Assembly: GCA_947456315.1 (NCBI GenBank)
Contig: CANGRU010000006.1
Location: 1-18,238 of the forward strand
Direction: 5' to 3'
Length of the DNA stretch: 18,238 bases
Source: Beijerinckiaceae bacterium
GTDB lineage: Bacteria > Pseudomonadota > Alphaproteobacteria > Rhizobiales > Beijerinckiaceae
The position numbers and the translations under genes were made by a program. The notes under the pieces are model-generated. The model was not told where the DNA came from and did no database searches. It was given only the letters and a program-made list of their open reading frames with translations. How positions within the stretch are numbered: position 1 is the first letter of the stretch; the number at the start of each line of letters is the position of its first letter. This document shows positions 5,910 through 14,680 of the stretch, piece by piece.

Positions 5910-7988
5910 TTACACCGAGGGGATGACACCCTTCAGCGCCGGGAACCAGCCGCCGATCAATGTTTGCGGCCATGGAATGGTCAGCAGTTGATCAAACAGC
6001 ACATAGACAAAGATCGTCAGCAGCACGGCCTGCGGAATGACCAGTGACCAGCGTTCTTTTGTTTCCTCGAGCCGCATGAAGGCAATGACGAAGATCGGCA
6101 CAGTGGGAATGAGACCAATGGTTGCCATTGAGGCCATAAAGGCCACAAGCCAGCCAAAGAACATGGTCGCACGCCGCATGATGGTCCATGTATCGAGATG
6201 GTCCGTTGTGGCTTCGAGATCCATGTGGATTTTCTTCTCGATGCCTTCTGTCACAGCGCCAGCCATACCCACATCACCCGCTGCTTCCGGCTTGCGGAAA
6301 AGGTAGTTGAACAGCGAGATGCTCAGCACGACCGAGGCCACAGTGCCGACAATCATCGGCACGATCTTGGCATGCATGTTCCAGGTCGAGGCTTCGGTCA
6401 TCATGTAACCGAGAACCGCAAACAGGAAGACATAGAAGAGCTGGTCAGCTTTCCAATTGGGCTTCAGGTGGAAGCCTGTCAGCATGTTGCGCAAGCCGCC
6501 ATGGATCTTGATGTCCTGCAGAAGCGGGCGCAACAGACCGAAGAAGGCGAAAGCGAAGATGATGATCACGAGCGGTCGTGAGAACCATTCGACGCCATAG
6601 CGCTGGATCGAGATGAACAGATAGCGTTCCACCACCTCACCGAGCACGCAGCCCAAGAGCAGCGGCGGGCGCGGCCACTTCAGCATCTTCATCGCCCAGC
6701 CCAAAAGACCGAACGCAAGAAGCGTGTAGAGATCGCCCCAGTTGCGCGAACCCTGAAACGCACCGATGTAGATGATCGACAGCGTAGCTGGCAGGATGAG
6801 CGTGTAGCGCAAGGTGGCCAGACGCGCGAATTGCGCGCTGAACAAATAGCACAGACCCGCACCCAGCACGTTGGCCAGCGCCACCGACCAGACCATCGCG
6901 TAGGTGATGTCGAGGTTCTTCGTCAGCATGTCGGGTCCGGGGACCAGACCATGGATGAGGAAGGCCCCCAGCAGAATCGCCATGCCGGCCGATCCGGGAA
7001 CGCCGAAGGCGATGGTCGGGACGAGCGCGCCGCCCTCCTTCGCATTATTGGCGCTTTCCGAAGCGATGACGCCGCGCACGTCGCCCTTGCCGAAGGTGAG
7101 GGCTGCGCCCTTCTCCGTCTTGAGCGCATGGCCATAGGCCAGCCAGTCGACAATCGCGCCCGACAGACCCGGGATCGCTCCCAAAGTCGAGCCGAGCCAT
7201 GAGCAGCGCAAAACGAGCCACCAATGCGTGAAGCAATCACGCGCGCCCTGGATCATGCCGGATGTCGATGTCGCCAATTGCTTGGAGCCCGGCGCAATCG
7301 ACTGGCGCGAAATGGCAAGGTCAGCCAGTTCCGGCAAAGCAAAGAGGCCGAGCACGATTGGCACGAGCGGCGCGCCTTCCCACAGATAGAGACTGTCCAG
7401 TGTCCAGCGCAGGGTGCCCGTCTGAGGGTCAGAGCCGACCATGGAGATCATGAGGCCGATACAACCGGCTGCCAGTCCGCGTAGCGGTGCGCTGCCCGAG
7501 AGCACCGCCACCATGGAGATACCCAGAACCGCAAAGGCCAGTAGCTCTGGTGATCCTATGAAAAGCATGGCGGGTCGCAGCACCGGCAGCAGCACCGCCA
7601 TGAGTGCGGCACCAAAAATGCCACCCATCATCGAGGACATATAAGCGGCCGACAGGGCGCGCGATGCCTCGCCTCGCTTGGCCATGGGCAGGCCGTCCAA
7701 GACGGTGGCGGCAGAGCCGGCCCCTCCGGGCACGCCGAAGAGAATGGCCGGAATCGGGTCACCTGTGGCCGTCGTGGCACCAAGCCCCAAAAGCAGGGCC
7801 ATGGCCGCATAGGGGTCCATGTTGAAGGTAAAGGGCAGCAGCAGGGCTGTGCCCGCCAGACCACCAATGCCGGGCAGAATGCCAAGCACGAGACCCATGA
7901 TGACGCCGAGGAAGAGCAGCGACATCCGGAACGGGTCCATGAGCATCACAAACGCCTTGGCGGCGCTGTCGAGCATAGAGACGTCCAT
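5910..7988 (-). CDS. Tripartite tricarboxylate transporter permease, TctA fused to a TctB-like domain
   Basis: Inner-membrane permease of the TTT family, which imports carboxylates with a periplasmic binding protein. Residues 1 to about 495 are TctA, with FLGVIMGLVLGILPGIGGLAG (25-45), DPIPAILFGVPGGAGSAATVLDG (77-99), and the duplicated half SESANNAKEGGALVPT-AFGVPGSAGMAILLGAFLIHGLVPGP (310-352). TctA proteins are usually about 500 residues. Here about 180 more residues follow, with hydrophobic segments near 515-532, 542-562, 607-640 and 649-670 and a charged loop at 565-603. This is the size and topology of the small subunit TctB, and no separate tctB is present. So it is read as a TctA-TctB fusion; the TctB assignment rests on topology and context more than on motifs. 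The start has AGAGG 8 bases upstream. It sits downstream of a 514-base gap with a repeat cluster, probably its control region. Confidence 0.9.
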   Translation of the reverse strand: MDVSMLDSAAKAFVMLMDPFRMSLLFLGVIMGLVLGILPGIGGLAGTALLLPFTFNMDPYAAMALLLGLGATTATGDPIPAILFGVPGGAGSAATVLDGLPMAKRGEASRALSAAYMSSMMGGIFGAALMAVLLPVLRPAMLFIGSPELLAFAVLGISMVAVLSGSAPLRGLAAGCIGLMISMVGSDPQTGTLRWTLDSLYLWEGAPLVPIVLGLFALPELADLAISRQSIAPGSKQLATSTSGMIQGARDCFTHWWLVLRCSWLGSTLGAIPGLSGAIVDWLAYGHALKTEKGAALTFGKGDVRGVIASESANNAKEGGALVPTIAFGVPGSAGMAILLGAFLIHGLVPGPDMLTKNLDITYAMVWSVALANVLGAGLCYLFSAQFARLATLRYTLILPATLSIIYIGAFQGSRNWGDLYTLLAFGLLGWAMKMLKWPRPPLLLGCVLGEVVERYLFISIQRYGVEWFSRPLVIIIFAFAFFGLLRPLLQDIKIHGGLRNMLTGFHLKPNWKADQLFYVFLFAVLGYMMTEASTWNMHAKIVPMIVGTVASVVLSISLFNYLFRKPEAAGDVGMAGAVTEGIEKKIHMDLEATTDHLDTWTIMRRATMFFGWLVAFMASMATIGLIPTVPIFVIAFMRLEETKERWSLVIPQAVLLTIFVYVLFDQLLTIPWPQTLIGGWFPALKGVIPSV

Positions 7989-8272
7989 CTTGGTAACCTC
8001 TCGAATTCACATAACTTTGTGGACTTCACGTCCTTGTGGGCAGGTGGGCGGAGAGCGCCGGAAGTCATGAATGGAGGGACAGAAAAGCCCGGTTCGCGAG
8101 CTGCGACCGGGTGCCTTGCGTTCCCTCACCGGAGGGATGGCGCATGTGCCTCCCCCTTCTTTGGATGGGATATAATCACAAGGATTTTTTGAACGAAAGT
8201 CGTAGACCGCCAAAGCTTCGCCTCATTCCCCACTGCGCAGGACCAGCTGGAACCGCATGAAAGGGGAAGATA

Positions 8273-8440
8273 TTGCGACGCAACATAGGTGCAGCATAAA
8301 GTGCAGCATTTTTTGGAGGGCTGAATATAAAAGTATATAAAATCAGTTAGATAATAGATTTTCTCACTTCTAAATGGTGCGATGCACAAAAATATTGCTG
8401 CAGCAATTTGATGCAGCAGGGTGTTGAATTACTGCAGCGC
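8273..8440. promoter_or_regulatory. Palindrome and TGCAGC repeat cluster, putative operator region
   Basis: In order: the palindrome TTGCGACGCAA (8273-8283); a direct repeat GTGCAGCAT at 8289-8297 and 8301-8309, 12 bases apart; GTGC-GAT-GCAC (8377-8387); the perfect 14-base palindrome ATTGCTGCAGCAAT (8394-8407); TGCAGCA (8412-8418); and TGCAGC (8433-8438). Five copies of TGCAGC within 150 bases of otherwise AT-rich DNA is more than expected by chance. The only gene reading away from this region is the leftward TTT permease, so the sites most likely bind a regulator of carboxylate uptake (inference). No regulator gene is in the window. Confidence 0.5.
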
Positions 8441-8442
8441 AC

Positions 8443-8473
8443 AAACAAAAACGGCCCGGGTTGCCCCGAGCCG
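8443..8473 (-). terminator. Rho-independent terminator of the CoA-transferase operon
   Basis: On the minus strand, CGGCTCGGG, tetraloop GCAA, CCCGGGCCG (one T-G wobble, nine pairs), then TTTTTGTTTG. It begins 30 bases after the subunit B stop and separates this operon from the permease downstream. Confidence 0.88.
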
Positions 8474-8502
8474 CTCACCAACATGTGAAAAAATAACAAG
8501 CC

Positions 8503-9153
8503 CTAGTTCAGGCCCGCAGCAACCGTGAAGCCGGCTTGTGTCTTGGCTTTGACCTCATCCAGCGTCACGCCCGGCGCCAGTTCGATCAGCTTCATGCCGG
8601 ATTTGCCGGCCTTGTCGATGGTGAAGACCGCCAGATCGGTGATGACCATGTCGACCACGCCCGAGCCTGTCAGCGGCAGGCTGCATTGTTTCAGCAGCTT
8701 CGGGCTGTCCTTGGCGACATGCTCCATGACCACGACGACTTTCTTGACGCCTGCCACCAGATCCATGGCGCCGCCCATGCCTTTGACCATTTTGCCGGGG
8801 ATCATCCAATTGGCCAGATCGCCGTTTTCGGCCACTTCCATCGCACCCAGAATCGACAGGTCGATATGCCCGCCGCGAATCATCGCGAAGGAATCGGCCG
8901 AGGAGAAATAGCTGGTCGTCGGCAGTTCGGTAATCGTCTGCTTGCCGGCATTGATCAGATCGGCATCTTCCTCGCCCTCATAGGGGAAAGGGCCCATGCC
9001 CAGCATACCGTTCTCGCTTTGCAGCTGCACCGTCATGCCATCGGGAATGTAGTTGGAGACAAGGGTCGGAATGCCGATCCCCAGATTCACATAAAAGCCG
9101 TCACGCAATTCCTTTGCGGCGCGCGCAGCCATTTCATCGCGGGTCCAAGCCAT
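8503..9153 (-). CDS. scoB: 3-oxoacid CoA-transferase, subunit B
   Basis: Beta subunit of a family I CoA-transferase, which moves CoA from a donor such as succinyl-CoA to a 3-oxoacid such as acetoacetate or 3-oxoadipate. The start is ATG 9151-9153 ([16 protein letters not shown]): AGGAG lies 7 bases upstream and the product is 216 residues, typical for the subunit. A longer frame to 9213 would overlap subunit A and is not used. The catalytic glutamate is Glu47 in [16 protein letters not shown] (25-30) and [14 protein letters not shown] are family motifs. It lies 13 bases downstream of subunit A. Specificity between succinyl-CoA:acetoacetate (ScoAB), 3-oxoadipate (PcaIJ) and acetate/acetoacetate (AtoDA) types cannot be settled; no aromatic-degradation genes are nearby, so the symbol is tentative. 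Confidence 0.92.
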   Translation of the reverse strand: MAWTRDEMAARAAKELRDGFYVNLGIGIPTLVSNYIPDGMTVQLQSENGMLGMGPFPYEGEEDADLINAGKQTITELPTTSYFSSADSFAMIRGGHIDLSILGAMEVAENGDLANWMIPGKMVKGMGGAMDLVAGVKKVVVVMEHVAKDSPKLLKQCSLPLTGSGVVDMVITDLAVFTIDKAGKSGMKLIELAPGVTLDEVKAKTQAGFTVAAGLN

Positions 9154-9166
9154 AAAAGGTCTCCTC

Positions 9167-9871
9167 TCAGGCGCGCTTGCGGGTGGTGCGCTGTTCAATG
9201 CGCTTTTCGACACCCGGCACGTGAATGATGCGCTGGACGAAAATGCCCGGCGTGATGATGTGGTCGGGGTCGATCTCGCCCGGCTGCACGAGATGCTCGA
9301 CCTGAGCCACCGTCACTTTGCCGGCAGTAGCCATCATCGGATTGAAATTACGGGCTGTTTTCCGATAGACGAGATTGCCTTCGGTATCGCCTTTCCAAGC
9401 GTGGACAATGGCCAGATCAGCCCGCAGACCGCGCTCCATGACATAGGTCTCGCCGTCGAAGTCCTTCAATTCCTTGCCGTCAGCGATGATGGTGCCGACG
9501 CCGGTCTTGGTGAAAAAGGCCGGAATGCCCGCCCCGCCCGCGCGAATGCGCTCGGCGAGAGTGCCCTGAGGATTGAATTCGAGCTCGAGCTCGCCGCCCA
9601 GAAACTGCTGCGCGAAAAGCTTGTTCTCACCCACATAGGACGAGATCATCTTCTTGATCTGCTTGGTTTCCAGAAGGATGCCCAAGCCAATGCCGTCAAC
9701 ACCGGCATTGTTGGAGATCACGGTCAGGTTCGTCACCCCCGATTCGCGAATCGCCAAAATAAGGCTCTCGGGAATGCCGCAGAGGCCAAAGCCCCCCGAC
9801 ATGACCGTCATGCCATCCTTCAAAAGCCCGGCGAGGGCTGTGGTCGCATTGGAATAGACTTTTGTGCTCAT
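9167..9871 (-). CDS. scoA: 3-oxoacid CoA-transferase, subunit A
   Basis: Alpha subunit partner of the gene just downstream; 234 residues, normal length. It carries CoA-transferase signature 1 as [11 protein letters not shown] (25-35), then [41 protein letters not shown], and [37 protein letters not shown]. All are characteristic of the SCOT/PcaI group. ATG 9869-9871 has no good ribosome site, but the N-terminus [23 protein letters not shown] matches the family. It is first in a two-gene operon, divergent from the ndvA-like exporter across 195 bases. Confidence 0.92.
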   Translation of the reverse strand: MSTKVYSNATTALAGLLKDGMTVMSGGFGLCGIPESLILAIRESGVTNLTVISNNAGVDGIGLGILLETKQIKKMISSYVGENKLFAQQFLGGELELEFNPQGTLAERIRAGGAGIPAFFTKTGVGTIIADGKELKDFDGETYVMERGLRADLAIVHAWKGDTEGNLVYRKTARNFNPMMATAGKVTVAQVEHLVQPGEIDPDHIITPGIFVQRIIHVPGVEKRIEQRTTRKRA

Positions 9872-9959
9872 GGGGGTGAACGCAGCCTCACTGGGGAAGT
9901 TTCGACAAAGCTAAAGGGAGAGCTTCGCCAGACCAAGCTTTTTTCGCAACTGCGTAATG

Positions 9960-10002
9960 AACCTTGGGAGGGGGTCTCCCGTGACTGCGATTGGCCAAGG
10001 TT
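9960..10002. repeat. Nested inverted repeat between the scoA and ndvA-like genes
   Basis: AACCTTGG (9960-9967) and CCAAGGTT (9995-10002) are perfect eight-base arms. Inside, GGGAG (9966-9970) and CTCCC (9976-9980) form a second arm pair. It lies in the divergent promoter region. A possible ndvA promoter overlaps the right arm (TTGGCC 9991-9996, 18 bases, TATATC 10015-10020), so the repeat could be an operator. The structure is seen; the role is inferred. Confidence 0.35.
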
Positions 10003-10066
10003 GGTAGGCTCCCCTATATCGGCACACGGGCATGGTTATCGAACCGGCAAGGCAGGCAAAAAAGGC

Positions 10067-11836
10067 ATGACTTTCTTCCGGACCTATCTGCGTGTGCTGA
10101 AAGAACTGGGCAACGAAGCGCGTCTGGCGGTCGTTCTGGTTCTGGCCAATCTGGCGCTGGCGGCGGCACAATTTGCCGAGCCCGTTTTGTTTGGCCGAAT
10201 CATCGACAAATTGGCCGAAGCACAAAAAGCGGATGTGCCGCTGCAATGGGAGGCGCTCGCGCCTTTGATTACAGTCTGGGTCGGCTTTGGCCTGTTCACC
10301 ATTGCCGCAGCTGTCTTGGTGGCCTTGCATGCGGATCGCTTGTCGCATCGCCGCCGCCTTGCAGTCATGGCCACCTATTTCGAACATGTGCTGCATCTGC
10401 CGTTGAGTTTTCACACCGCAAGCCATTCGGGACGTTTGCTGAAAGGCATGCTCGATGGCGCAGCCGGCATGTCGTCCATCTGGTTGTCTTTCTTTCGCGA
10501 AAATTGCGCGTCTATTCTGGCGCTGTTTGTCATGCTGCCGCTGTCATTGTTTTTGAACTGGCGCTTGGCAAGCCTGCTGATTCTGCTGGTCTTCTTTTTC
10601 GGTATTCTGACAACGCTGGTGTTGCGCCGCACAGAAGGCCTGCAAAGCCGTGTCGAGCGATACAATTCGAATCTCGCAGAGCGCGCATCGGATGCGCTCG
10701 GCAATGTGCCGGTGATCCAATCCTTCACGCGTGTTGAATCCGAAACGCGTGCGATGCGCCAGATCATCTCCGATGTTTTGAATGCGCAAATGCCGGTGCT
10801 GTCATGGTGGGCGGTGGCGGCTGTTGCCACACGCGCCTCTGCCACTTTGACATTGGTTGGTATTTTTCTGCTCGGCACATGGCTGCATTTGCACGGTCTT
10901 GCGACGATTGGCGAGATCGTCATGTTCATGAGTTTTGCCACCATGCTGATCGGGCGGCTTGAACAGATTGTCGGCTTTGCCAATTGGTCGTTTCTGCTCA
11001 TTCCCAAACTCAACGAGTTTTTCGACGTGCTGGATACAAAACCTGTCGTGCACGATCGGGCAGGTGCGCAGGATGTCGGCAAATTGCGCGGTCGTGTGAC
11101 GTTTGAAAATGTCCAATTCACCTATGATGGACGTCGCGCCGCTGTGTCGGACATTTCTTTTGCAGTCGAGCCGGGTGAAACCATTGCCTTTGTCGGCGCA
11201 ACAGGGTCTGGAAAATCAACCACGCTCAGTCTTCTGCATCGTGTGTTTGACCCCCAGCAGGGCGCGATCAAAATTGACGGGATCGATATTCGCGATATGA
11301 CGCTGGTGTCCTTGCGTCGAAACATTGGTGTCGTGTTTCAGGAGCCGATGCTGTTTGCGCGTTCGATTGAAGAAAATTTGCGTATCGGCAAGCCCGAGGC
11401 CGATGCGCAAGAGATGGTGTTGTCGCTGGAGCGCGCACAAGCCTCCGAATTTGTCGCCCGACAAAGCGATGGCATTGACACGCTGGTGGGCGAGCGTGGC
11501 CGTTCACTTTCGGGCGGCGAGCGCCAGCGCCTGTCGATTGCACGCGCTTTGCTCAAAGATCCACCGATCATGATTTTTGATGAAGCCACCAGCGCATTGG
11601 ACGCCACGACCGAGCGACAATTGCAGCAAGCTCTGGAGGCCGCCACAAAAGGGCGCACGACGTTTGTGATCGCGCATCGCTTGGCGACCGTGCGCAACGC
11701 CACGCGTATTCTGGTCTTTGATGCCGGCCGCATTGTGGAAAGCGGCACATTTGAAGAATTGGTTGCGCAAGGCGGTCGCTTTGCCGAGCTCGCCCGTGCG
11801 CAATTCATGGCGGAGAGTGTGTCGCAGCCCGTTTAA
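10067..11836 (+). CDS. ABC exporter, NdvA/ChvA-like (cyclic beta-1,2-glucan export)
   Basis: A full-length half-transporter (membrane domain plus ATPase in one chain, working as a homodimer) in the inner membrane. From ATG 10067 it has 589 residues, matching NdvA/ChvA at about 590. The membrane domain is 1 to about 315: [11 protein letters not shown] opens it, then [11 protein letters not shown] (37-47), [21 protein letters not shown] (204-224), and [15 protein letters not shown]. The ATPase domain carries Walker [10 protein letters not shown] (377-385), Q-loop Gln425, signature LSGGERQ (481-487), Walker B IMIFDEA (501-507), and H-loop His537. NdvA likeness rests on the N-terminus, EPILFGRIID-type segment and length; another lipid or glycan exporter is possible. 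The reading frame is open back to 9221, antisense to scoA; that part is not coding. Upstream ribosome site is weak. The stop overlaps the aroKB stop tail to tail. Confidence 0.88.
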   Translation: MTFFRTYLRVLKELGNEARLAVVLVLANLALAAAQFAEPVLFGRIIDKLAEAQKADVPLQWEALAPLITVWVGFGLFTIAAAVLVALHADRLSHRRRLAVMATYFEHVLHLPLSFHTASHSGRLLKGMLDGAAGMSSIWLSFFRENCASILALFVMLPLSLFLNWRLASLLILLVFFFGILTTLVLRRTEGLQSRVERYNSNLAERASDALGNVPVIQSFTRVESETRAMRQIISDVLNAQMPVLSWWAVAAVATRASATLTLVGIFLLGTWLHLHGLATIGEIVMFMSFATMLIGRLEQIVGFANWSFLLIPKLNEFFDVLDTKPVVHDRAGAQDVGKLRGRVTFENVQFTYDGRRAAVSDISFAVEPGETIAFVGATGSGKSTTLSLLHRVFDPQQGAIKIDGIDIRDMTLVSLRRNIGVVFQEPMLFARSIEENLRIGKPEADAQEMVLSLERAQASEFVARQSDGIDTLVGERGRSLSGGERQRLSIARALLKDPPIMIFDEATSALDATTERQLQQALEAATKGRTTFVIAHRLATVRNATRILVFDAGRIVESGTFEELVAQGGRFAELARAQFMAESVSQPV

Positions 11837-13605
11837 AGCGCGAGATCTTCTTCCAGAAACGCCAGCACATCTTCGCCACGGATATTTTTGGCGACAAAGC
11901 TTTTGCCGATGCCCTTGACCAGAATGAAAGTCAGCGCGCCGCGCTCGACCTTCTTGTCCTGATACATGGATTCAAGAATGGCTTTCGCATCATGGCTCCA
12001 GCCTTGAATTGCTCTGATCTTGGTCGGCAGGCCGACCGCTGCCAGATGTCCAATCGCACGTTCCATTTCCTCGCGCGGGCAAATGCCGAGCTTGTGCGAG
12101 AATCGGAAAGCGCAAGCCATGCCGATGGCGACAGCCTCGCCATGGACAAGTCGCGCACCATCGAAATGGTTGAGCGCTTCAAGCGCGTGACCGAAGGTGT
12201 GGCCGAGATTGAGCAAAGCGCGATCGCCTTGTTCGGTCTCATCACGAATCACAACCGCAGCTTTCGATGAGCAACTGGTGGCAATGGCATGAATGAGTTC
12301 AGGCCCGGCACCAAAGACGCCGCGCCAGTTTTGCTCGAGCCAAGCAAAGAAATTGGGATTGTCGATCAATCCGTATTTTGCCACTTCGGCATAGCCTGCG
12401 CGGAATTCGCGTGTTGGCAATGTGGCAAGCGCGCCGGTATCGGCCAGCACCAGCGAGGGCTGGTGGAAGGCGCCGACCAGATTTTTGCCATGCGGTGAAT
12501 TAATGCCCGTCTTGCCGCCGACCGATGAATCGACCTGGCTCAACAGCGTGGTGGGGATTTGCACAAAGCGCATGCCGCGGCGCACGCTGGCGGCGGCAAA
12601 GCCTGCCAGATCACCAATCACACCACCGCCCAGCGCAATCACCAGATCACGACGCTCCATGCGCGCTTCGATGAGCGAATCGCAGACATGCGCAAAGACC
12701 TCGTAGGATTTCGAGGCTTCGCCCGGCTCGACAACGCAGCGGGTGTGGCGAATGCCAGCTCCATCAAGCCCCGCTTCCAGCGATGGCAAATGACGCTCGG
12801 CGACGTTGCGGTCTGTCACCACGGTGCAAGCAGAACCCGGAAAAAGCTTGGCAATATATTGGCCAGCTTCTTCGACCAGATGCGGACCGATCAGAATGTC
12901 ATAACGTCGTGCGCCCAATTCCACCGGCACTTTGGTGACGGCGGCAGGCGCTGCCATGGTCGAGGGTGCGAGCGCATGCATCTGGGCTTCACCTGTATCT
13001 GGCGGGAGCGCACGCTCCAGCTCCAACAGAATATGTTCGACCACGAGATCATGCGGGCCATCGCCAGAATGAATTGTGTAATCGGCCAGCGCATAAACCG
13101 GATAGCGCTCGTCGATCAGCTTTTGCATGGTCGCTTCGGGATTTTCCGTATGCAGCAGCGGGCGATTGGAGCGTTTGCGCACACGGCGCATCAGCACATC
13201 ATGGTCGGCTTTCAGCCAGATGGCCAAGCCACATTCGCTGATCTTCTTGCGCGTGTCTTCGCGCATGAAAGCACCACCCCCTGTGGCCAGAACTTTCTGT
13301 CCCTCGGAGATCAGGCGGGCAATCACATGATGTTCGCGATCGCGGAAAAATGTTTCGCCATGGCGTTTGAAGATTTCGGCAATGGTCATGCGGGCTGCGG
13401 TTTCAATCGCCGCATCCGCATCGACAAAGTCCAGACCGAGCCGTGCCGCCAGGCGCCGACCCACGGACGTTTTGCCCGAGCCCATAATGCCGACCAGAAC
13501 GATGGAGCGTCCTTTGAGGCGGCGTACGAGGCTGGCTGCGCGTGCATCGCGCCGTTGCGGCGCAGGGTGCAGGCTTTCTGGTTGAGTTTGAGGTGAAAAG
13601 GTCAT
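11833..13605 (-). CDS. aroKB: Bifunctional shikimate kinase / 3-dehydroquinate synthase (AroK-AroB fusion)
   Basis: One uninterrupted frame of 590 residues joins two shikimate-pathway enzymes normally made separately. Residues 33 to about 200 are shikimate kinase: Walker [10 protein letters not shown] (39-47), DADAAIE (62-68) with the shikimate-binding Asp, FFRDRE (86-91), LATGGGAF (106-113), and the lid SNRPLL (146-151). A linker rich in Ala and Pro (about 201-225) leads to 3-dehydroquinate synthase: [14 protein letters not shown] (323-336) for NAD binding, [12 protein letters not shown] (356-367), and the zinc ligands Glu407 (GYAEVAKYG), His469 ([11 protein letters not shown]) and His488 (HGEAVAIG). 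AroB makes 3-dehydroquinate from DAHP, while AroK phosphorylates shikimate several steps later, so the fusion joins non-consecutive steps. ATG 13603-13605 has AGGAG 5 bases upstream; an ATG at 13618-13620 overlaps that site. Both active sites look intact. Confidence 0.95.
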   Translation of the reverse strand: MTFSPQTQPESLHPAPQRRDARAASLVRRLKGRSIVLVGIMGSGKTSVGRRLAARLGLDFVDADAAIETAARMTIAEIFKRHGETFFRDREHHVIARLISEGQKVLATGGGAFMREDTRKKISECGLAIWLKADHDVLMRRVRKRSNRPLLHTENPEATMQKLIDERYPVYALADYTIHSGDGPHDLVVEHILLELERALPPDTGEAQMHALAPSTMAAPAAVTKVPVELGARRYDILIGPHLVEEAGQYIAKLFPGSACTVVTDRNVAERHLPSLEAGLDGAGIRHTRCVVEPGEASKSYEVFAHVCDSLIEARMERRDLVIALGGGVIGDLAGFAAASVRRGMRFVQIPTTLLSQVDSSVGGKTGINSPHGKNLVGAFHQPSLVLADTGALATLPTREFRAGYAEVAKYGLIDNPNFFAWLEQNWRGVFGAGPELIHAIATSCSSKAAVVIRDETEQGDRALLNLGHTFGHALEALNHFDGARLVHGEAVAIGMACAFRFSHKLGICPREEMERAIGHLAAVGLPTKIRAIQGWSHDAKAILESMYQDKKVERGALTFILVKGIGKSFVAKNIRGEDVLAFLEEDLAL

Positions 13606-13659
13606 GGCCTCTCCTAGCATGACGTGAACGCCAATTTAAGCTCTCCTGCGTCAGGATCC

Positions 13660-13691
13660 GACCGAAAGGGCATCCCCCTTTAGGTTCGGTC
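13660..13691. repeat. Hairpin-forming inverted repeat between aroKB and xerD
   Basis: GACCGAA (13660-13666) with TTCGGTC (13685-13691), and AGGG (13667-13670) with CCCT (13676-13679) inside. It lies in the 121-base divergent gap, 36 bases before the xerD start. It may be an operator or a leader structure. No T-run follows, and divergent genes need no terminator here. Confidence 0.4.
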
Positions 13692-13726
13692 TGTTGGTTT
13701 GCAGGGTTTTGGGAGTGGCTGGCGCT

Positions 13727-14680
13727 GTGAGAGAGGACACAATTCTTGTGCTCGCGGACCCGATGGGTCGGCTGTTCCTCGATATGATCGCCGCTGAGCG
13801 CGGCGCGGCGCGCAATACTCTGGCCGCCTATGAGCGTGACCTTGCCGATTATTGTGATTTTCTGGAGAAGCACGGCCAGACCCCGATGACAGCCGTCACC
13901 GCCTCGGTGCGCGCTTGGCTCGATGATCTGGCCGCCCGCGGGTTTATGGCGACTTCCACCGCGCGGCGCCTGTCCTGTGTGCGCCAGTTTCACCGGTTTC
14001 TGTATGTCGAGGGGCATCGGACCGATGATCCGGGGGCCGTGATTGAAGGCCCCCGCCGGGGCAGGCCGTTGCCCAAAGTTCTCTCTATGGCCGATGTCGA
14101 TGCTTTGCTGGCGGCGGCGCGCGAGGGCATCGAGGATGGCACCCGTCCGGCGGCCGAGCGTCTGCAGGCGGCGCGTCTGACCTGCCTGTTGGAGATTCTC
14201 TATGCCACGGGCCTGCGCGTCTCCGAGCTGGTCAGCCTGCCACGCAGTGCGGCGCGGGCCAAAGAGCCCATGCTGACCATCAAGGGCAAGGGCGGGCGCG
14301 AGCGTCTCGTGCCCCTGTCAGAACCGGCACGGGTCGCCATGGGCGTCTGGCTGACCCTGTTGGGCGAGCTCAGACCGGCGCTGGCCAAGTCACCCTGGCT
14401 GTTTCCAGCCGATAGCGAGAGCGGGCATCTGCCCCGTCAGGTCTTTGCCCGCGAGCTCAAACTGCTGGCAGGTGCGGCGGGTCTTCGGGCCGATCTGGTG
14501 AGCCCGCATGTGCTGCGCCATGCCTTTGCCAGCCATCTTTTGCAAAACGGGGCTGATTTGCGCGTGGTGCAGGAGCTGCTTGGCCATGCCGATGTCTCCA
14601 CCACCCAGATTTACACCCATGTTCTGGATGAGCGCACGCGCGCCATGGTGCGCGATCTGCATCCCCTGTCGCGCCGCTGA
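13727..14680 (+). CDS. xerD: Tyrosine recombinase XerD
   Basis: Site-specific recombinase that, with XerC, resolves chromosome dimers at dif during division. From GTG 13727 it has 317 residues; GGGAG (13711-13715) lies 11 bases upstream. Other in-frame starts are GTG 13715 and TTG 13694. The N-terminal SAM-like core-binding domain opens LFLDMIAAERGAARNTLAAYERDL. The catalytic domain has the complete set: Arg164 (ATGLRVSEL), Lys188 (KGKGGRER), His261 and Arg264 (HVLRHAFASHLL), His287 (LLGHADVSTTQIYTHV), and the nucleophile Tyr296. The XerD call over XerC rests on the accA neighbour, a gene order recalled from Hyphomicrobiales, and on overall resemblance. It is a housekeeping gene, not an integrase of a mobile element: no att sites or cargo are present. 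Confidence 0.93.
   Translation: MREDTILVLADPMGRLFLDMIAAERGAARNTLAAYERDLADYCDFLEKHGQTPMTAVTASVRAWLDDLAARGFMATSTARRLSCVRQFHRFLYVEGHRTDDPGAVIEGPRRGRPLPKVLSMADVDALLAAAREGIEDGTRPAAERLQAARLTCLLEILYATGLRVSELVSLPRSAARAKEPMLTIKGKGGRERLVPLSEPARVAMGVWLTLLGELRPALAKSPWLFPADSESGHLPRQVFARELKLLAGAAGLRADLVSPHVLRHAFASHLLQNGADLRVVQELLGHADVSTTQIYTHVLDERTRAMVRDLHPLSRR

Larger units (their letters stand above)
7989..8502. other. 514-base intergenic region upstream of the TTT permease
   Basis: No convincing gene. Short reading frames at 8007-8213 and 8126-8389 (minus) have no ribosome site or protein-like composition. From the permease side it holds the permease leader (7989 to about 8260), a palindrome and TGCAGC-motif cluster in an AT-rich stretch (8273-8440), and the terminator of the CoA-transferase operon (8443-8473). 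The promoter of the permease should lie here. AT-rich candidates such as TATACT and TATTAT on the minus strand (8320-8365) have no clean -35. Confidence 0.7.

Noticed and set aside
8171..8176. Perfect TATAAT on the plus strand as a promoter
   Set aside because: No -35 at 16-18 bases upstream, and no plus-strand gene follows before 10067.
8289..8309. Spaced repeats as a CRISPR array
   Set aside because: Repeat units are only 9 bases and occur twice in tandem; no spacer-sized intervals and no cas genes.
8007..8389. Short minus-strand frames in the permease upstream gap
   Set aside because: No ribosome sites, mixed composition, and the second runs through the repeat cluster; read as non-coding control DNA.
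9221..10066. Open frame extending the ABC exporter upstream to 871 residues
   Set aside because: This part is antisense to scoA and the composition is not protein-like. The exporter family starts at MTFFRTYL (10067), which gives the usual length.
12559..13596. 345-residue plus-strand frame opposite aroKB
   Set aside because: It mirrors the aroKB gene, whose catalytic motifs on the minus strand are complete. No ribosome site or family pattern.
13727..14680. Tyrosine recombinase as a sign of an integrative element at the tRNA or nearby
   Set aside because: Sequence and the accA neighbour fit housekeeping XerD. No att repeats, cargo genes or tRNA fragment were seen, and the tRNA is 13 kb away.
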